From Microbacterium rhizomatis (GTDB lineage Bacteria > Actinomycetota > Actinomycetes > Actinomycetales > Microbacteriaceae), in contig NZ_VYSA01000001.1 in NCBI RefSeq assembly GCF_008710745.1, forward strand, positions 186,001 to 250,000: a stretch of DNA of 64,000 nt, in the 5' to 3' direction. Within the stretch, counting starts at the first letter, position 1; each line of letters opens with the position of its first letter. Both the position numbers and the translations under genes were made by a program. Below the pieces are notes generated by a model. That model was not told the DNA's origin. It saw only the letters and a list, made by a program, of their open reading frames with translations, and did no database searches. This document shows positions 33,412 to 42,205 of the stretch, in pieces.

Positions 33412-34377
33412 TCAGAGGCCGGAGTAGGAGTGCAGGCCGGTGAAGAAGACGTTGACGACGCCGAAGTTGAACAGCACGGCGGCGAAGCCGGTGATGCACA
33501 GCCCGGCGGCGCGGCGGCCGTGCCAGCCGCGGGTGGCCATCGCGTGGAGGTAGGCGGCGTAGAGGACCCAGATGATGAAGGTCCAGACCTCTTTCACGTC
33601 CCACCCCCAGAACCGGCCCCAGGCGCGCCCGGCCCAGATCGCGCCGGCGATGAGGGTGAAGGTCCACAGGATGAAGCCGACGATGGTCAGCCGGTAGGCG
33701 AGGCGGTCGAGGTCCTCGGCCGACGGGGTGGCCTCCAGGAGACGCTGCAGCCGAGTCGTCTGCTCGGGATGGCGGCGGGACTTGAGCAGATAGGTGATGC
33801 TGACCAGGAACGCCAGGCCGAAGAACGCGGTGGCCAGCAGCGCGACCAGGACGTGGATCACCAGCCACCCGGACTGCAGTGCGGGCATCAGCGGCACCAC
33901 GGGCACGTAGAAGCTCACCGTCGCCACGCCCAGCAGCAGCACGGTCAGTCCGAGGACCGCGGTCCCCAGGAACGCGAGGCGACCCCGGATGGACACGGCC
34001 AGGAAGGTGCCGATGATCAGCGCCGTGCCGGTCAGGGAGAACTCGAACATGTTGGCCCAGGGCACCCGTTCGGCGGCGATGCCGCGCAGCACCGTGGCCG
34101 CGACGTGGAGCACCCAGCCGAGCACGGTCAGCGCGTAGCCGACCCGGATCGCTTTCGACCTGCCGGGTGCCGGCTCCGTCGTGGGCTCCGTGGCCCCGGG
34201 CGGTGCAGGAGGCATCGTGGCTGGCCCGGCGAGGACCCGTTCCTTGGCCGGCGCCGACGTGGGGCGCGGGGCGGTGCGTCGGGCGAGGTCGAGGGTGTAG
34301 GCGATGAAGCCGGCCGCGTAGACGGCGATCGCCGAGTACACCAGCAGCAGGGACAGGGCGTCAAGGAACGGGGTCAT
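33412..34377 (-). CDS. resC: Cytochrome c biogenesis protein CcsA/ResC
   Basis: 321 aa, multi-spanning. It contains the haem-handling tryptophan-rich motif WGRFWGWDVKEVWTFIIWV and flanking conserved His residues. With ResB it exports and attaches haem (system II). Start ATG 34377 is preceded by GGAGG and overlaps the resB end by 17 bp. Confidence 0.92.
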   Translation of the reverse strand: MTPFLDALSLLLVYSAIAVYAAGFIAYTLDLARRTAPRPTSAPAKERVLAGPATMPPAPPGATEPTTEPAPGRSKAIRVGYALTVLGWVLHVAATVLRGIAAERVPWANMFEFSLTGTALIIGTFLAVSIRGRLAFLGTAVLGLTVLLLGVATVSFYVPVVPLMPALQSGWLVIHVLVALLATAFFGLAFLVSITYLLKSRRHPEQTTRLQRLLEATPSAEDLDRLAYRLTIVGFILWTFTLIAGAIWAGRAWGRFWGWDVKEVWTFIIWVLYAAYLHAMATRGWHGRRAAGLCITGFAAVLFNFGVVNVFFTGLHSYSGL

Positions 34378-35998
34378 CGGATCCTCCGGGTGGTCGGGGC
34401 GCGGTTTCAAGGCGGGCGGCGAGGGCGTCGACAGTGGACTGCAGGCGGGGGTCGTCGCCGCGGGCGAGCGCGGCGACCTCGAGCTGCGTCTGGTCGCCGC
34501 GGGCGGCGACGCGCACCCAGATGCGCCGCCGGGGCACGAACAGCGAGAGGGCCAGGCCGGCGACCGCGGCGGACGCGGCGATCAGGGTGGGCGCCTGGGT
34601 CGGGTCGTGGGCGATGTCCAGCGACGCGAATCGCGGGATGTTGGTGAGCTCGATCGTGCCCAGCCCGTCCGGCAGCGGGGCGGTGGTGCCGGGCGTGAGC
34701 TCGAGGGCCGGGGTCGCGGTGCCGCGGCCGGCGACCTGGGTCATCGCGGAGGTGTCGAGCGAGTAGACCGACACGGGAACACCGCTGTCCAGTCCCAGGT
34801 TGCCGACATACACGTCCAGGGTGACGACCGGGTCGAGCAGGTCGGGGTAGCTGGAGTAGGAGGCGCCTCCGGGCGCGATCGCGCGGGTCGGGTAGAACAG
34901 GGCGATCATCCCGACCTGCTTCGCCAGCCCGTCAGGGACCTTCACGACGCCGAGGCTGGTGAGGTTGGCGTCTTGCGGGAGGAACGGGATCGAGTCGCTG
35001 AAGACGACGTCGCCGGCCGGGTTGCGGACGGTGAGGGTCGGGGCGTAGCCGTTGCCGAGCAGGTAGATGTCGGTGCCGGCTACCGACAGCGGCTCGTTCA
35101 CCCGGATGCTCGAGGACTGCTGCGTGCCGTCTGCGGTGACGGTGACCTGGGCGTCGAAGTCGCGCGGCATGCCCAGCGCGTTGAGATTGTCCTCGACGTA
35201 GTCGACGCGGAACCGGTCCAGGGTGAGGGTGAACTGCGGGATCTGCGCGTCGGTCACGAACCGGCCAGGGGTGAAGGAGTCGTATGCGATCCGCGTGCTG
35301 GCGAAGGTCTGCCCCTCGACGAGGATGCGCTGCCCGGTGAAGCGGTAGCCGGTGCCGACCGCAAGGACGACGAGCACCGCGAGCAGGGCGAGGTGGAACA
35401 GCAGGTTCCCGGTCTCGCGCAGGTAGCCGCGTTCGGCGGCGATCGAACACTCCCCGCCCGCGTCGAGCCTGCGGAGCCGGTAGTGCTGGCGGCGCAGCTC
35501 CTTCTCCGCGGCGCGCAGCACATCTTCCGGCGGGCCGTCCACGCGGCGACGGTCGTGCGCCGGCAGGCGCTGGAGGTTGCGGGGTGTCGCCGGCGGCTGT
35601 GCCAGCAGAGCCTGGGCGTGGTGGCGGATGCGCGGGATGAGACACCCCACGAGGGAGGCGAACAGCAGCAGGTAGACGGCGGAGAACCATACGGACCCGA
35701 ACACGTCATGCAGCTGCAGCAGCTGCACTGCCCAGGCCCAGCCGGGGTTGTTCCGGTCGAACTGGATGACCCCGTTGGGATCGGAGGACCGCTGTGGGAT
35801 CAACGACCCCGGGATCGCCGCCAGAGCCAGCAGCAACAGCAAGATCAGCGCGGTGCGCATCGAGGTCAGCTGCCGCCACCCCCACCGCAACCAGCCGACC
35901 ACGCCCAGGCGCGGGCCGCTCGGGGACTCTCCCGCGCGGTCGATATGGTCGCCCGGCAAGGTGGTGTCCGTCTCGGGTGTGCTACTCGGCGTCGGCAT
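34361..35998 (-). CDS. resB: Cytochrome c biogenesis protein ResB/Ccs1
   Basis: 545 aa. Early membrane helices (ALILLLLLALAAIPGSLIPQ, SAVYLLLFASLVGCLIPRI), a third near 210 and a last one near 470 (LIAASAAVAGLALSLFVP) surround a large extracytoplasmic domain. Typical of Ccs1/ResB. Overlaps lgt by 17 bp at its start. Confidence 0.92.
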   Translation of the reverse strand: MPTPSSTPETDTTLPGDHIDRAGESPSGPRLGVVGWLRWGWRQLTSMRTALILLLLLALAAIPGSLIPQRSSDPNGVIQFDRNNPGWAWAVQLLQLHDVFGSVWFSAVYLLLFASLVGCLIPRIRHHAQALLAQPPATPRNLQRLPAHDRRRVDGPPEDVLRAAEKELRRQHYRLRRLDAGGECSIAAERGYLRETGNLLFHLALLAVLVVLAVGTGYRFTGQRILVEGQTFASTRIAYDSFTPGRFVTDAQIPQFTLTLDRFRVDYVEDNLNALGMPRDFDAQVTVTADGTQQSSSIRVNEPLSVAGTDIYLLGNGYAPTLTVRNPAGDVVFSDSIPFLPQDANLTSLGVVKVPDGLAKQVGMIALFYPTRAIAPGGASYSSYPDLLDPVVTLDVYVGNLGLDSGVPVSVYSLDTSAMTQVAGRGTATPALELTPGTTAPLPDGLGTIELTNIPRFASLDIAHDPTQAPTLIAASAAVAGLALSLFVPRRRIWVRVAARGDQTQLEVAALARGDDPRLQSTVDALAARLETAPRPPGGSDDPVP

Positions 35999-36872
35999 GC
36001 ACCGCCTCGTTTCCGGCCGGTACGGCCGCGGCCCGTCGGGTGCGCCACTGGGCGTAGACGATGACGCCGACGCCGAGCACGGCCGCGATCACCGCGGTGA
36101 CGATGTTCGCCTTGATCCCGCCGGCCAGCAGCTCGGTCGGGTCCAGCCGGATCCACTCCAGGAAGGCCCGCCCGAACCCGTACCACAGCAGGTAGAGGCC
36201 CAGGCTCAGCCCGGTCCCCGCTGCGGGGTGCCCGTCGAGGCGGCGGATGCGCTCGACGATGAGGATCACCGCGGCGCCGAGCAGATTCCACAGCAGCTCG
36301 TACAGGAACAGCGGCTGGAACAGCGTGCCCTCCGGGGTGCCGGGCGGGATCGCGGGGCTGCCCGGGTCGATCTGCAGCCCCCACGGCAGCGTGGTGGGCG
36401 GACCGAACAGCTCCTGGTTGAAGTAGTTGCCCAGCCGCCCGACGGCCTGCGCGACGAGCATGCCGGGGGCTAGCGCATCCAGGAACAGCAGCAGCGGGAT
36501 CCCGGCCCGGCGGGTGCCGATGATGATCCCGACCAGGCCGAGGAGCACGGCCCCGAAGATCGCCAGGCCGCCCTCCCACAGGTAGAGCACCCGCAGCAGG
36601 TCCGCGCCCGGATAGAAGTAATCGCCCGGATGGGTGAGCACATGATAGATGCGGGCGCCGACGATGCCCAGCGGCACCGCCCACATCGCCACATCCAGCA
36701 CCGCGCCACGCGGATGCCCCGCGCGCTGCAGCCGCCGCGCCGCGATGACGACGGCGAGCACGATGCCGGTGAGGATGAACACGGCGTAGAAGTGGATTCG
36801 CAGCGGCCCGAGCTGGATGTAGCTGATGTCCTGGCTCGGAATCAGGGCCGGCAGCACGTCGAGCGGCATCAC
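35982..36872 (-). CDS. lgt: Prolipoprotein diacylglyceryl transferase
   Basis: 296 aa, seven membrane segments. The Lgt signature is AVGRLGNYFNQELFG, with the conserved Arg, Asn and Glu. It adds diacylglycerol to the lipobox Cys of prolipoproteins. A dedicated copy inside this cluster fits the nearby lipoproteins (TlpA-like, DUF305, F510_1955-like). It overlaps the upstream M23 gene (ATGA). Confidence 0.95.
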   Translation of the reverse strand: MMPLDVLPALIPSQDISYIQLGPLRIHFYAVFILTGIVLAVVIAARRLQRAGHPRGAVLDVAMWAVPLGIVGARIYHVLTHPGDYFYPGADLLRVLYLWEGGLAIFGAVLLGLVGIIIGTRRAGIPLLLFLDALAPGMLVAQAVGRLGNYFNQELFGPPTTLPWGLQIDPGSPAIPPGTPEGTLFQPLFLYELLWNLLGAAVILIVERIRRLDGHPAAGTGLSLGLYLLWYGFGRAFLEWIRLDPTELLAGGIKANIVTAVIAAVLGVGVIVYAQWRTRRAAAVPAGNEAVHADAE

Positions 36873-37672
36873 GACCGTACCCTCGGCGGCAGCCAGACGA
36901 ACGGATCGACCGGTTCGCCGTCGGGCCGCACCTCGAAGTGCAGATGCGCCCCTGTGCTCAGGCCCGTGTTACCCACCAAACCCACCAGCTGCCCGACCCG
37001 AACCCGCTCCCCCACCTCAAGCGCGATCGAGCCCTCGATCAGGTGTGCGTAGAGGCTCTCGACCAGCTGCCCGTCGATCTCGTGCTGGATCACCACATAG
37101 GTGCCGTAACTGCCGCCCTCGTCGGTCGCGACCGTCACGACTCCATCCGCCATCGCCTGGATCGAGGTGCCCATCCCCGGGGTCAGATCGACCCCGTTGT
37201 GGTAGCTCGAGCACGACGAGCACGGCGGGATGCGATAGCCGAACGGGCTACTGACCGGGACCCCGGTGGTGAACGGCCACTGCACCGGCGAGGCGGGATC
37301 GTTCACGAAGGTGGCCGCAGTGAACGCATACGGCTCCGCGCCATCGGGCAGCGGCACGCTAGCGGAGAAGCCGTCGCGGTCCAGCACCACCGGCGCGGCG
37401 CGGTCGCCGACTGTGAGTGACTGCGGCTGTGAGCTCACCGTCTCCGGCTGCTGCGCAGCGAGAGCCTCGGCCGGGGACGGCGAAGGGAGCGACAGCGGGA
37501 CGGCAAGCGCGGGCACCGCGGCCATTGCCACGAGCGCGACCCCGCGACGGCGTAGCCACCTTGCGCGCGACTGTCGTCGCGCCGCGTGCGCCGCCTGCTG
37601 CGCTGCGGCGGCGCGCTCACGAATGCGGCGACGGGTTGGCGGTATGTCGTGCCCGGCGGTACCCGCGATCAT
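36869..37672 (-). CDS. M23-family metallopeptidase (LytM-like)
   Basis: 267 aa. A single N-terminal hydrophobic segment (GVALVAMAAVPALAVPLSL) after an Arg-rich stretch anchors or exports it. The C-terminal peptidase domain has HNGVDL (first His and Asp zinc ligands) and HLHFEV (last ligand). It probably cuts peptidoglycan cross-bridges. Start ATG 37672 overlaps the stop of a 32-aa membrane peptide gene. Confidence 0.88.
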   Translation of the reverse strand: MIAGTAGHDIPPTRRRIRERAAAAQQAAHAARRQSRARWLRRRGVALVAMAAVPALAVPLSLPSPSPAEALAAQQPETVSSQPQSLTVGDRAAPVVLDRDGFSASVPLPDGAEPYAFTAATFVNDPASPVQWPFTTGVPVSSPFGYRIPPCSSCSSYHNGVDLTPGMGTSIQAMADGVVTVATDEGGSYGTYVVIQHEIDGQLVESLYAHLIEGSIALEVGERVRVGQLVGLVGNTGLSTGAHLHFEVRPDGEPVDPFVWLPPRVRS

Positions 37673-37767
37673 GCGAGGACCGCCAATGCGAAGTACAGGA
37701 TCGCACCACCAGCGAGTACCGCGAGCAGCACCAATGCGGTGAGGACGAAGGGCATAGAACGGAACAT
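37669..37767 (-). CDS. 32-aa single-span membrane peptide coupled to the M23 gene
   Basis: ATG 37767 is preceded by GAAGGA at ideal spacing. The product is nearly all hydrophobic (MFRSMPFVLTALVLLAVLAG and a short hydrophobic end). The stop codon overlaps the M23 start in the ATGA arrangement. A second 32-aa peptide with the same layout occurs at 46866-46964, so I treat it as a real gene. Confidence 0.6.
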   Translation of the reverse strand: MFRSMPFVLTALVLLAVLAGGAILYFALAVLA

Positions 37768-38051
37768 CAGATCCTTCACGGGTCGTAGATCGGGGGCGTG
37801 GCCGCCGCGGCGCCGGCGACACCGTCCCGGCGCTCGCGGGCAAGCATGCTTTCGCCATGACGAGGGTGCGCCGGCCGCGGGCGGCTAGGTCGGAGAGGCA
37901 GGGCTGTGCGTGAACGTTCGCGCAGCCACCCACTCGCGGTGACGCCCTGGTGCAGCCAGGGGCGGTTCAGCCGGGCGCGTACTCCGGCGAAATCAGTGAA
38001 CCAACACGCACCGAGCTCTCGCGCGCACCATTCGCGGCGCGACGTCGTGGA
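37768..38051. other. Intergenic region upstream of the Ccs/Lgt cluster
   Basis: 284 bp without a convincing gene on either strand. It should contain the promoter for the minus-strand operon that starts at 37767, but I see no clear -10/-35. Confidence 0.4.
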
Positions 38052-38495
38052 TCAGGTGCGACTAATCGACAGGGTGACGAGGGAAGGAGCAGCCCGCAAC
38101 GCAAGGCCCCGCGGCGTCGGCATCACCGACAGGTGACGCCGGAGCAGCGCAAGGAGCTCGTCCCAACGGGACCGATCCACCAAGATCAGGAGCGACAGTG
38201 TCAGTAGCAAGGCAAGGATGCAGGCGATCGCGCCCAGCGCATGGCCGGGCGTGCAGACGATGGTGTCGCATCCCTCCGAATCGGATGACGACACTGGCGC
38301 GGTCGCCGCGACGGGCTCCGCCTGGGCTGACCCGACCGACACGGCTGGTGTGACGGAGCCGGTCTGATTGTCCTCCAGGCTCAACGAATGCATGGCAAGG
38401 ATGCCGGCGATCACGGCGATGGCCACACCGAAGCCGAGCAAGGCGATGCGACGTGTGGCGCCGGCTGGTTGCAGCGCCGCCCGGATTCCTCGCAT
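38052..38495 (-). CDS. DUF6153-type small membrane protein, copy 1
   Basis: 147 aa from ATG 38495; a TTG eight codons upstream is possible. A helix near the N-terminus (IALLGFGVAIAVIAGILAMHSL), an extracytoplasmic loop with a Cys pair (GCDTIVC), a second helix and a C-terminus ending in LSISRT. A homologue with the same ending lies at 45532. Both sit in copper gene neighbourhoods and may handle copper outside the membrane (inference). A CsoR-like box lies 26 bp upstream. Confidence 0.75.
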   Translation of the reverse strand: MRGIRAALQPAGATRRIALLGFGVAIAVIAGILAMHSLSLEDNQTGSVTPAVSVGSAQAEPVAATAPVSSSDSEGCDTIVCTPGHALGAIACILALLLTLSLLILVDRSRWDELLALLRRHLSVMPTPRGLALRAAPSLVTLSISRT

Positions 38496-38521
38496 TCCTG
38501 TCCGCCTTTCTACCCTCAACA

Positions 38522-38538
38522 GTACCCCCTCCGGGTAC
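38522..38538. promoter_or_regulatory. Candidate CsoR operator 1
   Basis: GTACCC-CCTCC-GGGTAC, a perfect 6-bp inverted repeat of the pattern found at 41478. Located between the divergent DUF6153 and acetate kinase genes, so it could control both. Confidence 0.5.
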
Positions 38539-38704
38539 AGCCCTCACGCGACGGAATCCCAGCGGCGGCCACAGCCTCGAGCCGATCAAGCGATCCGGGG
38601 CCGGGGCGGCGGCCAGGCTGGACTGGTCGAAGGGCGCAAGGCGTGGGGTGCGCGCCCCCGTAGAATCCGACGACGATGACGATGAGGCACCTGGGGAGCT
38701 GCGG

Positions 38705-39856
38705 ATGACCGTCGTGCTGGTGCTGAACGCGGGCTCCTCCTCGGTCAAGTGGCAGCTGGTCGACGGGCAGTCGGGCGCGTCGATCCGGGGCGGCCTCGTG
38801 GAACGGCTCGACACGGATCGCGGCGAGCCGGCGGCGCATGACGCCGTGATCCGGGATCTGCTTGCGAAGCTGCGCGACGAACCCGTCGCGGTCATCGGCC
38901 ACCGTGTGGTGCACGGCGGCAGCCGGTTCGACTCCGCGACGCTGATCACCGACGAGGTGGAGCAGCAGATCGACGAGCTCGCCGTCTTGGCACCGCTGCA
39001 CAACCCGGTCAATCTCGCGGGCATCCGCGCCGCCCGTGCCGTGTTCCCCGGCATCCCGAACGTCGCGGTGTTCGACACCGCGTTCCACCGCACCCTGCCG
39101 CCGGCAGCCGCCGTCTACGCGCTGCCGGCGGAGCTCGTCCGGCAGCATCGGATCCGCCGGTACGGGTTCCACGGCATCTCCTACCAGTACGTCTCCGCCC
39201 GCGCGGCCGAGCTGCTGGGGCGGCCGCTGTCGGAGCTGCGGTTGATCGTCTTCCATCTGGGCAACGGCGCCTCCGCCTGCGCGATCGCCGGCGGGCGGTC
39301 CGTGGATACCTCGATGGGCCTGACGCCCCTGGCAGGACTCGTCATGGGAACCCGCGCCGGCGACGTCGATCCCGGAGTGCTCATCGCCCTCGGCCGAGCG
39401 GGCCTCGGGTGGGACGAGCTCGAGGAGCTGCTGACCCGCGAGAGCGGCTTGCGCGCGTTGGCCGGCACCGAGGACATGCGGGACATTCACGCGGCCGCGG
39501 TCGCCGGTGATCCCGCCGCGACCGCGGCGCTGGAGGTCTACCACCACCGGCTGCGGCACTACCTCGGCGCCTATCTCGGCCAGCTCGGCGGCGCCGACGC
39601 GATCGTGTTCACCGGCGGTGTCGGCGAGAATGCCCCGGCGACCCGCGCCGCCGCCGTCTCCGGCATGGAGCGTCTCGGGATTCGCCTCGACGACGAGCGC
39701 AACCGCGCGACGGCGGGGCGGGAGGCGCGGACGGTCTCCGACTCCCGCTCCCCGACCGCCGTCCTGGTCGTGCCCACAAACGAGGAGCTCGAGATCGCCC
39801 GGCAGTCTCTAGCCGCGGTGACTCGGCCCGACGCTGATCCAGCAGGGCCGGTCTAG
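38705..39856 (+). CDS. ackA: Acetate kinase
   Basis: 383 aa. Motifs: VLNAGSSSVKW at the N-terminus, YGFHGISYQYVS, HLGNGASACAI, DTSMGLTPLAGLVMGTRAGD, and the C-terminal TGGVGENAP. It converts acetyl phosphate and ADP to acetate and ATP. No phosphotransacetylase is nearby; the phosphoketolase at 47877 is the obvious acetyl-phosphate source. It overlaps the convergent DUF305 gene stop. Confidence 0.95.
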   Translation: MTVVLVLNAGSSSVKWQLVDGQSGASIRGGLVERLDTDRGEPAAHDAVIRDLLAKLRDEPVAVIGHRVVHGGSRFDSATLITDEVEQQIDELAVLAPLHNPVNLAGIRAARAVFPGIPNVAVFDTAFHRTLPPAAAVYALPAELVRQHRIRRYGFHGISYQYVSARAAELLGRPLSELRLIVFHLGNGASACAIAGGRSVDTSMGLTPLAGLVMGTRAGDVDPGVLIALGRAGLGWDELEELLTRESGLRALAGTEDMRDIHAAAVAGDPAATAALEVYHHRLRHYLGAYLGQLGGADAIVFTGGVGENAPATRAAAVSGMERLGIRLDDERNRATAGREARTVSDSRSPTAVLVVPTNEELEIARQSLAAVTRPDADPAGPV

Positions 39857-40344
39857 TTCCCGAGCCGCTGCAGGATGTCCTTCATCTGATCGATTTCTTG
39901 TTGCTGGGACTCGACGATCTCGCCGCAGAGGTCTTTGATCTCCGGGTCGGTGATGTTCGACTGTTCGCAGAGCAGGATGGCTCGGGAGTGGTGGGGGATC
40001 ATCGAGTCCAGGAACTGCTGATTTCCCACGAACGTCGCGGCCCTTCCCATGAAGAACGCGCCGACCGTGAGCAGGGCGAATGCGACGATGAGCCCGATGT
40101 TGAGCGGCTTGTTCGGGAACATGCGCCACATGATCGCGATCATGATGATGCCCATCGGGAACACCATCATCAGGGCCATGTAGAGGTTGCTGATGTTCAG
40201 GTAGAGATCGCCGACGACGTTGATCAGTGCGAACGTGAAGAAGTACATCACCACCAGGCTCAGGGCCAGCGCGATGAGCAGGCGGAGGTAGCTCTTCGCA
40301 CCGCCGGTGTGCGAGGCCCGTTCGTGCGGGGTGTGGTCGCTCAC
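39853..40344 (-). CDS. DUF305-domain membrane protein
   Basis: 163 aa. Three hydrophobic segments (SYLRLLIALALSLVVMYFF; MALMMVFPMGIIMIAIMW; LIVAFALLTVGAFFMG) precede a DUF305-type helical part with MIPHHSRAILLCEQ. DUF305 proteins accompany copper systems, and the His pair and Cys may bind metal. Start GTG 40344 overlaps the stop of the Cys-rich protein gene (GTGA). Confidence 0.85.
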   Translation of the reverse strand: MSDHTPHERASHTGGAKSYLRLLIALALSLVVMYFFTFALINVVGDLYLNISNLYMALMMVFPMGIIMIAIMWRMFPNKPLNIGLIVAFALLTVGAFFMGRAATFVGNQQFLDSMIPHHSRAILLCEQSNITDPEIKDLCGEIVESQQQEIDQMKDILQRLGN

Positions 40345-40745
40345 AGCAGGCCGAGCAGCTTCTCGCAGGCCTGCTCGCACGTCCGGCAGGCTTCCGCGCA
40401 CACCCGGCAGTGCTCGTGCATGCCGGCGTGCTGTTCGCATTCGTCGGCGCAGGCCGCGCACGCGGTGCGGCAGGCTTCCAGGGTGGCTCGCGTGACGTTC
40501 GCGTCGTAGCCGGTGCGCCGCGACAGGATGCGACCGGTTGTCTCGCATAGGTCCGCGCAGTCGAGGTTGGTCCTCACACACTTGGTGAGGTCGGCGATCA
40601 TGTCCTCGCTCAAACAGGCGTCGGCGCACGCGCTGCACGCCTGGGCGCAGTCGACGCAGGCCTGAATGCAGGCCAGTAGTGCCGCCTGATCGAGGTCTCC
40701 CAGATCCTTCGGGTGGGTCCGGAGCATCTGATCTGCGATGGTCAT
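40341..40745 (-). CDS. Four-helix-bundle copper-storage protein (Csp/DUF326)
   Basis: 134 aa with about 18 Cys, mostly in CxxxC spacing along helices (ACIQACVDCAQACSACADAC; ACRTACAACADECEQ; CRVCAEACRTCEQAC) and His residues near the bundle mouth (HAGMHEHC). No Tat or Sec signal, so cytosolic like Csp3. It should hold many Cu(I) ions. A CsoR-like box lies 82 bp upstream. Confidence 0.9.
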   Translation of the reverse strand: MTIADQMLRTHPKDLGDLDQAALLACIQACVDCAQACSACADACLSEDMIADLTKCVRTNLDCADLCETTGRILSRRTGYDANVTRATLEACRTACAACADECEQHAGMHEHCRVCAEACRTCEQACEKLLGLL

Positions 40746-40827
40746 CTCAGTCCTCCTTCTCGTCGGCCCGTATCGGGTCGGTTGCGAAGAACCGTAGGCG
40801 GGGCCGCAGCGGTCGGCGACCGGCTTG

Positions 40828-40846
40828 CATACGCTAGGCGGGTATG
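40828..40846. promoter_or_regulatory. Candidate CsoR operator 2
   Basis: CATAC-GCTAGGCGG-GTATG, a weaker inverted repeat (5-bp arms) upstream of the Cys-rich copper protein gene. On the minus strand it reads CATACCCGCCTAGCGTATG, close to the A/T-TACCC...GGGTA pattern of the other two boxes. Confidence 0.35.
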
Positions 40847-40905
40847 TTATGAGGAGTCCTGCCTTCCACACCCGGGCAGTAGGTGCCCGGGAGCGGCGAC
40901 CGGCG

Positions 40906-41427
40906 CTAGAGCCGGTCGAGGATGAAGTCGACCCGCTCCTGCGCCCCGAGCACTGGGACGTGCACGATCGGGAACGGCAGCGCCGCGTATACCTCGGTGA
41001 GCAGGTGATGGATCCGCTGCTGGGCGGCGGTGTCCTCGGTGCGGGCGTAGTCCGGCGCCAGCGGCAGCAGGTCCAGGATGAACGTCGTGCGGTAGTCCAC
41101 CTGCTCGAGCGCGGCCACCAGGATCGGGTCGGGTTCGAGCTGCAGGAAGCGGTAGTAGGCCAGCGAGTCCGGGATGGCCCGGTCCAGAAACACCGTCGTG
41201 GCGGGATCGAGGGCGGCTTCCTCGGCGAGCTGCATGTCCAGCACGCCGCGCTGAAACTCGCGCTGCTTGGCGCGGACCTCCTCGACGGTGCGACCGGCGA
41301 TGCGCTGCAGGTCGAGATAGTGGCGGGCGTGCTCGATCGTCGTCGTGTAGCCGCGGTCGCGCAACAGATTCACGGTGGTGGTCTTCCCCGAGCTCGGCCC
41401 ACCCGTGATCACGTACCAGCTGGTCAC
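40906..41427 (-). CDS. P-loop ATP/GTPase (AAA_28/NadR-like kinase fold)
   Basis: 173 aa. Walker A ITGGPSSGKTTTV at residues 7-19, then IEHARHYLDLQ and DRAIPDSLAYYRF, typical of the AAA_28/NadR-like nucleoside-kinase superfamily. Start GTG 41427 is preceded by GGAGGG. Divergent from csoR, with a strong CsoR-like box between them, so it may be copper-regulated. The substrate is unknown. Confidence 0.75.
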   Translation of the reverse strand: MTSWYVITGGPSSGKTTTVNLLRDRGYTTTIEHARHYLDLQRIAGRTVEEVRAKQREFQRGVLDMQLAEEAALDPATTVFLDRAIPDSLAYYRFLQLEPDPILVAALEQVDYRTTFILDLLPLAPDYARTEDTAAQQRIHHLLTEVYAALPFPIVHVPVLGAQERVDFILDRL

Positions 41428-41477
41428 GTTCGCCCTCCTGTCTGTGCGGTCGGGAATATCCGACCGCGAAAGCACCT

Positions 41478-41496
41478 TATACCCCCAGCGGGTATA
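41478..41496. promoter_or_regulatory. CsoR operator upstream of csoR
   Basis: TATACCC-CCAGC-GGGTATA, a perfect 7-bp inverted repeat, 24 bp before the csoR ATG. It matches the pseudo-palindromic G/C-tract CsoR operators known from actinobacteria. Confidence 0.75.
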
Positions 41497-41520
41497 GCAT
41501 CGGGATCGGAGGTGGTCGGA

Positions 41521-41805
41521 ATGGCACACGGATATGTGGACGACAAGCAGGCGCTGCTGGCGCGGCTGCGACGCGCGGAGGGGCAGGTGCGCGGGATCGC
41601 GCGGATGGTCGACGAGGACGTGTACTGCATCGACATCCTGACCCAGGTCTCGGCGGCGACGAAGGCGCTGGAGTCGGTCGCGCTGACGCTGCTGGAGGAC
41701 CATCTCGGGCATTGCGTCGCGCAGGCGACCGCGCAGGGCGGCCCGATCGCGGAGGAGAAGCTCCGCGAGGCGAACGCCGCGATCGCGCGGCTGGTCCGCT
41801 CCTAG
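41521..41805 (+). CDS. csoR: Copper-sensing repressor CsoR
   Basis: 94 aa, all-helical CsoR/RcnR fold. The Cu(I) triad is intact: Cys36 (VYCIDIL), His61 and Cys65 (DHLGHCV), the same numbering as M. tuberculosis CsoR. It should release its operator when Cu(I) binds. It is the first gene of the long plus-strand copper run. Confidence 0.93.
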   Translation: MAHGYVDDKQALLARLRRAEGQVRGIARMVDEDVYCIDILTQVSAATKALESVALTLLEDHLGHCVAQATAQGGPIAEEKLREANAAIARLVRS

Positions 41806-41851
41806 AACGTTCACACCACACGCATCGACACGCTCACGAAAGGAGCACAAC

Positions 41852-42205
41852 ATGACCGGACAAGGATTCCAGGACCTCGGCCTGCAGGCGACGAACGGCG
41901 TTGGCTGCGCCTGTTGCGCCCCCACCTCCCACGCCGCCACGGCCAACACCACCGCCTCCGCGACGGCGCAACCGGCATCGGGCGAGGTGTCGGCGCAGTT
42001 CCTGGTGGAGGGGATGACGTGCTCGCACTGCGTGCGGAGCGTCACCGAGGAGGTCTCCGCGATCGACGGGGTCTCCGGCGTCGAGGTCGACCTGCACGCC
42101 GGCGGCGTGTCCACGGTGACCGTGTCCAGCACCGCCCCGGTGGACGCGGAGCGGGTGCGGGAGGCGGTCGAGGAGGCCGGGTACAGCCTCGCCGCAGCCT
42201 CATGA
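41852..42205 (+). CDS. CopZ-like copper chaperone with Cys-rich N-terminal extension
   Basis: 117 aa. The HMA domain (about 48-117) has the Cu(I) motif GMTCSHC. The N-terminal 45 residues are an extension with GCACCAP followed by an Ala/Thr-rich linker. RBS AAAGGAG. Overlaps copA (ATGA). Confidence 0.9.
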   Translation: MTGQGFQDLGLQATNGVGCACCAPTSHAATANTTASATAQPASGEVSAQFLVEGMTCSHCVRSVTEEVSAIDGVSGVEVDLHAGGVSTVTVSSTAPVDAERVREAVEEAGYSLAAAS

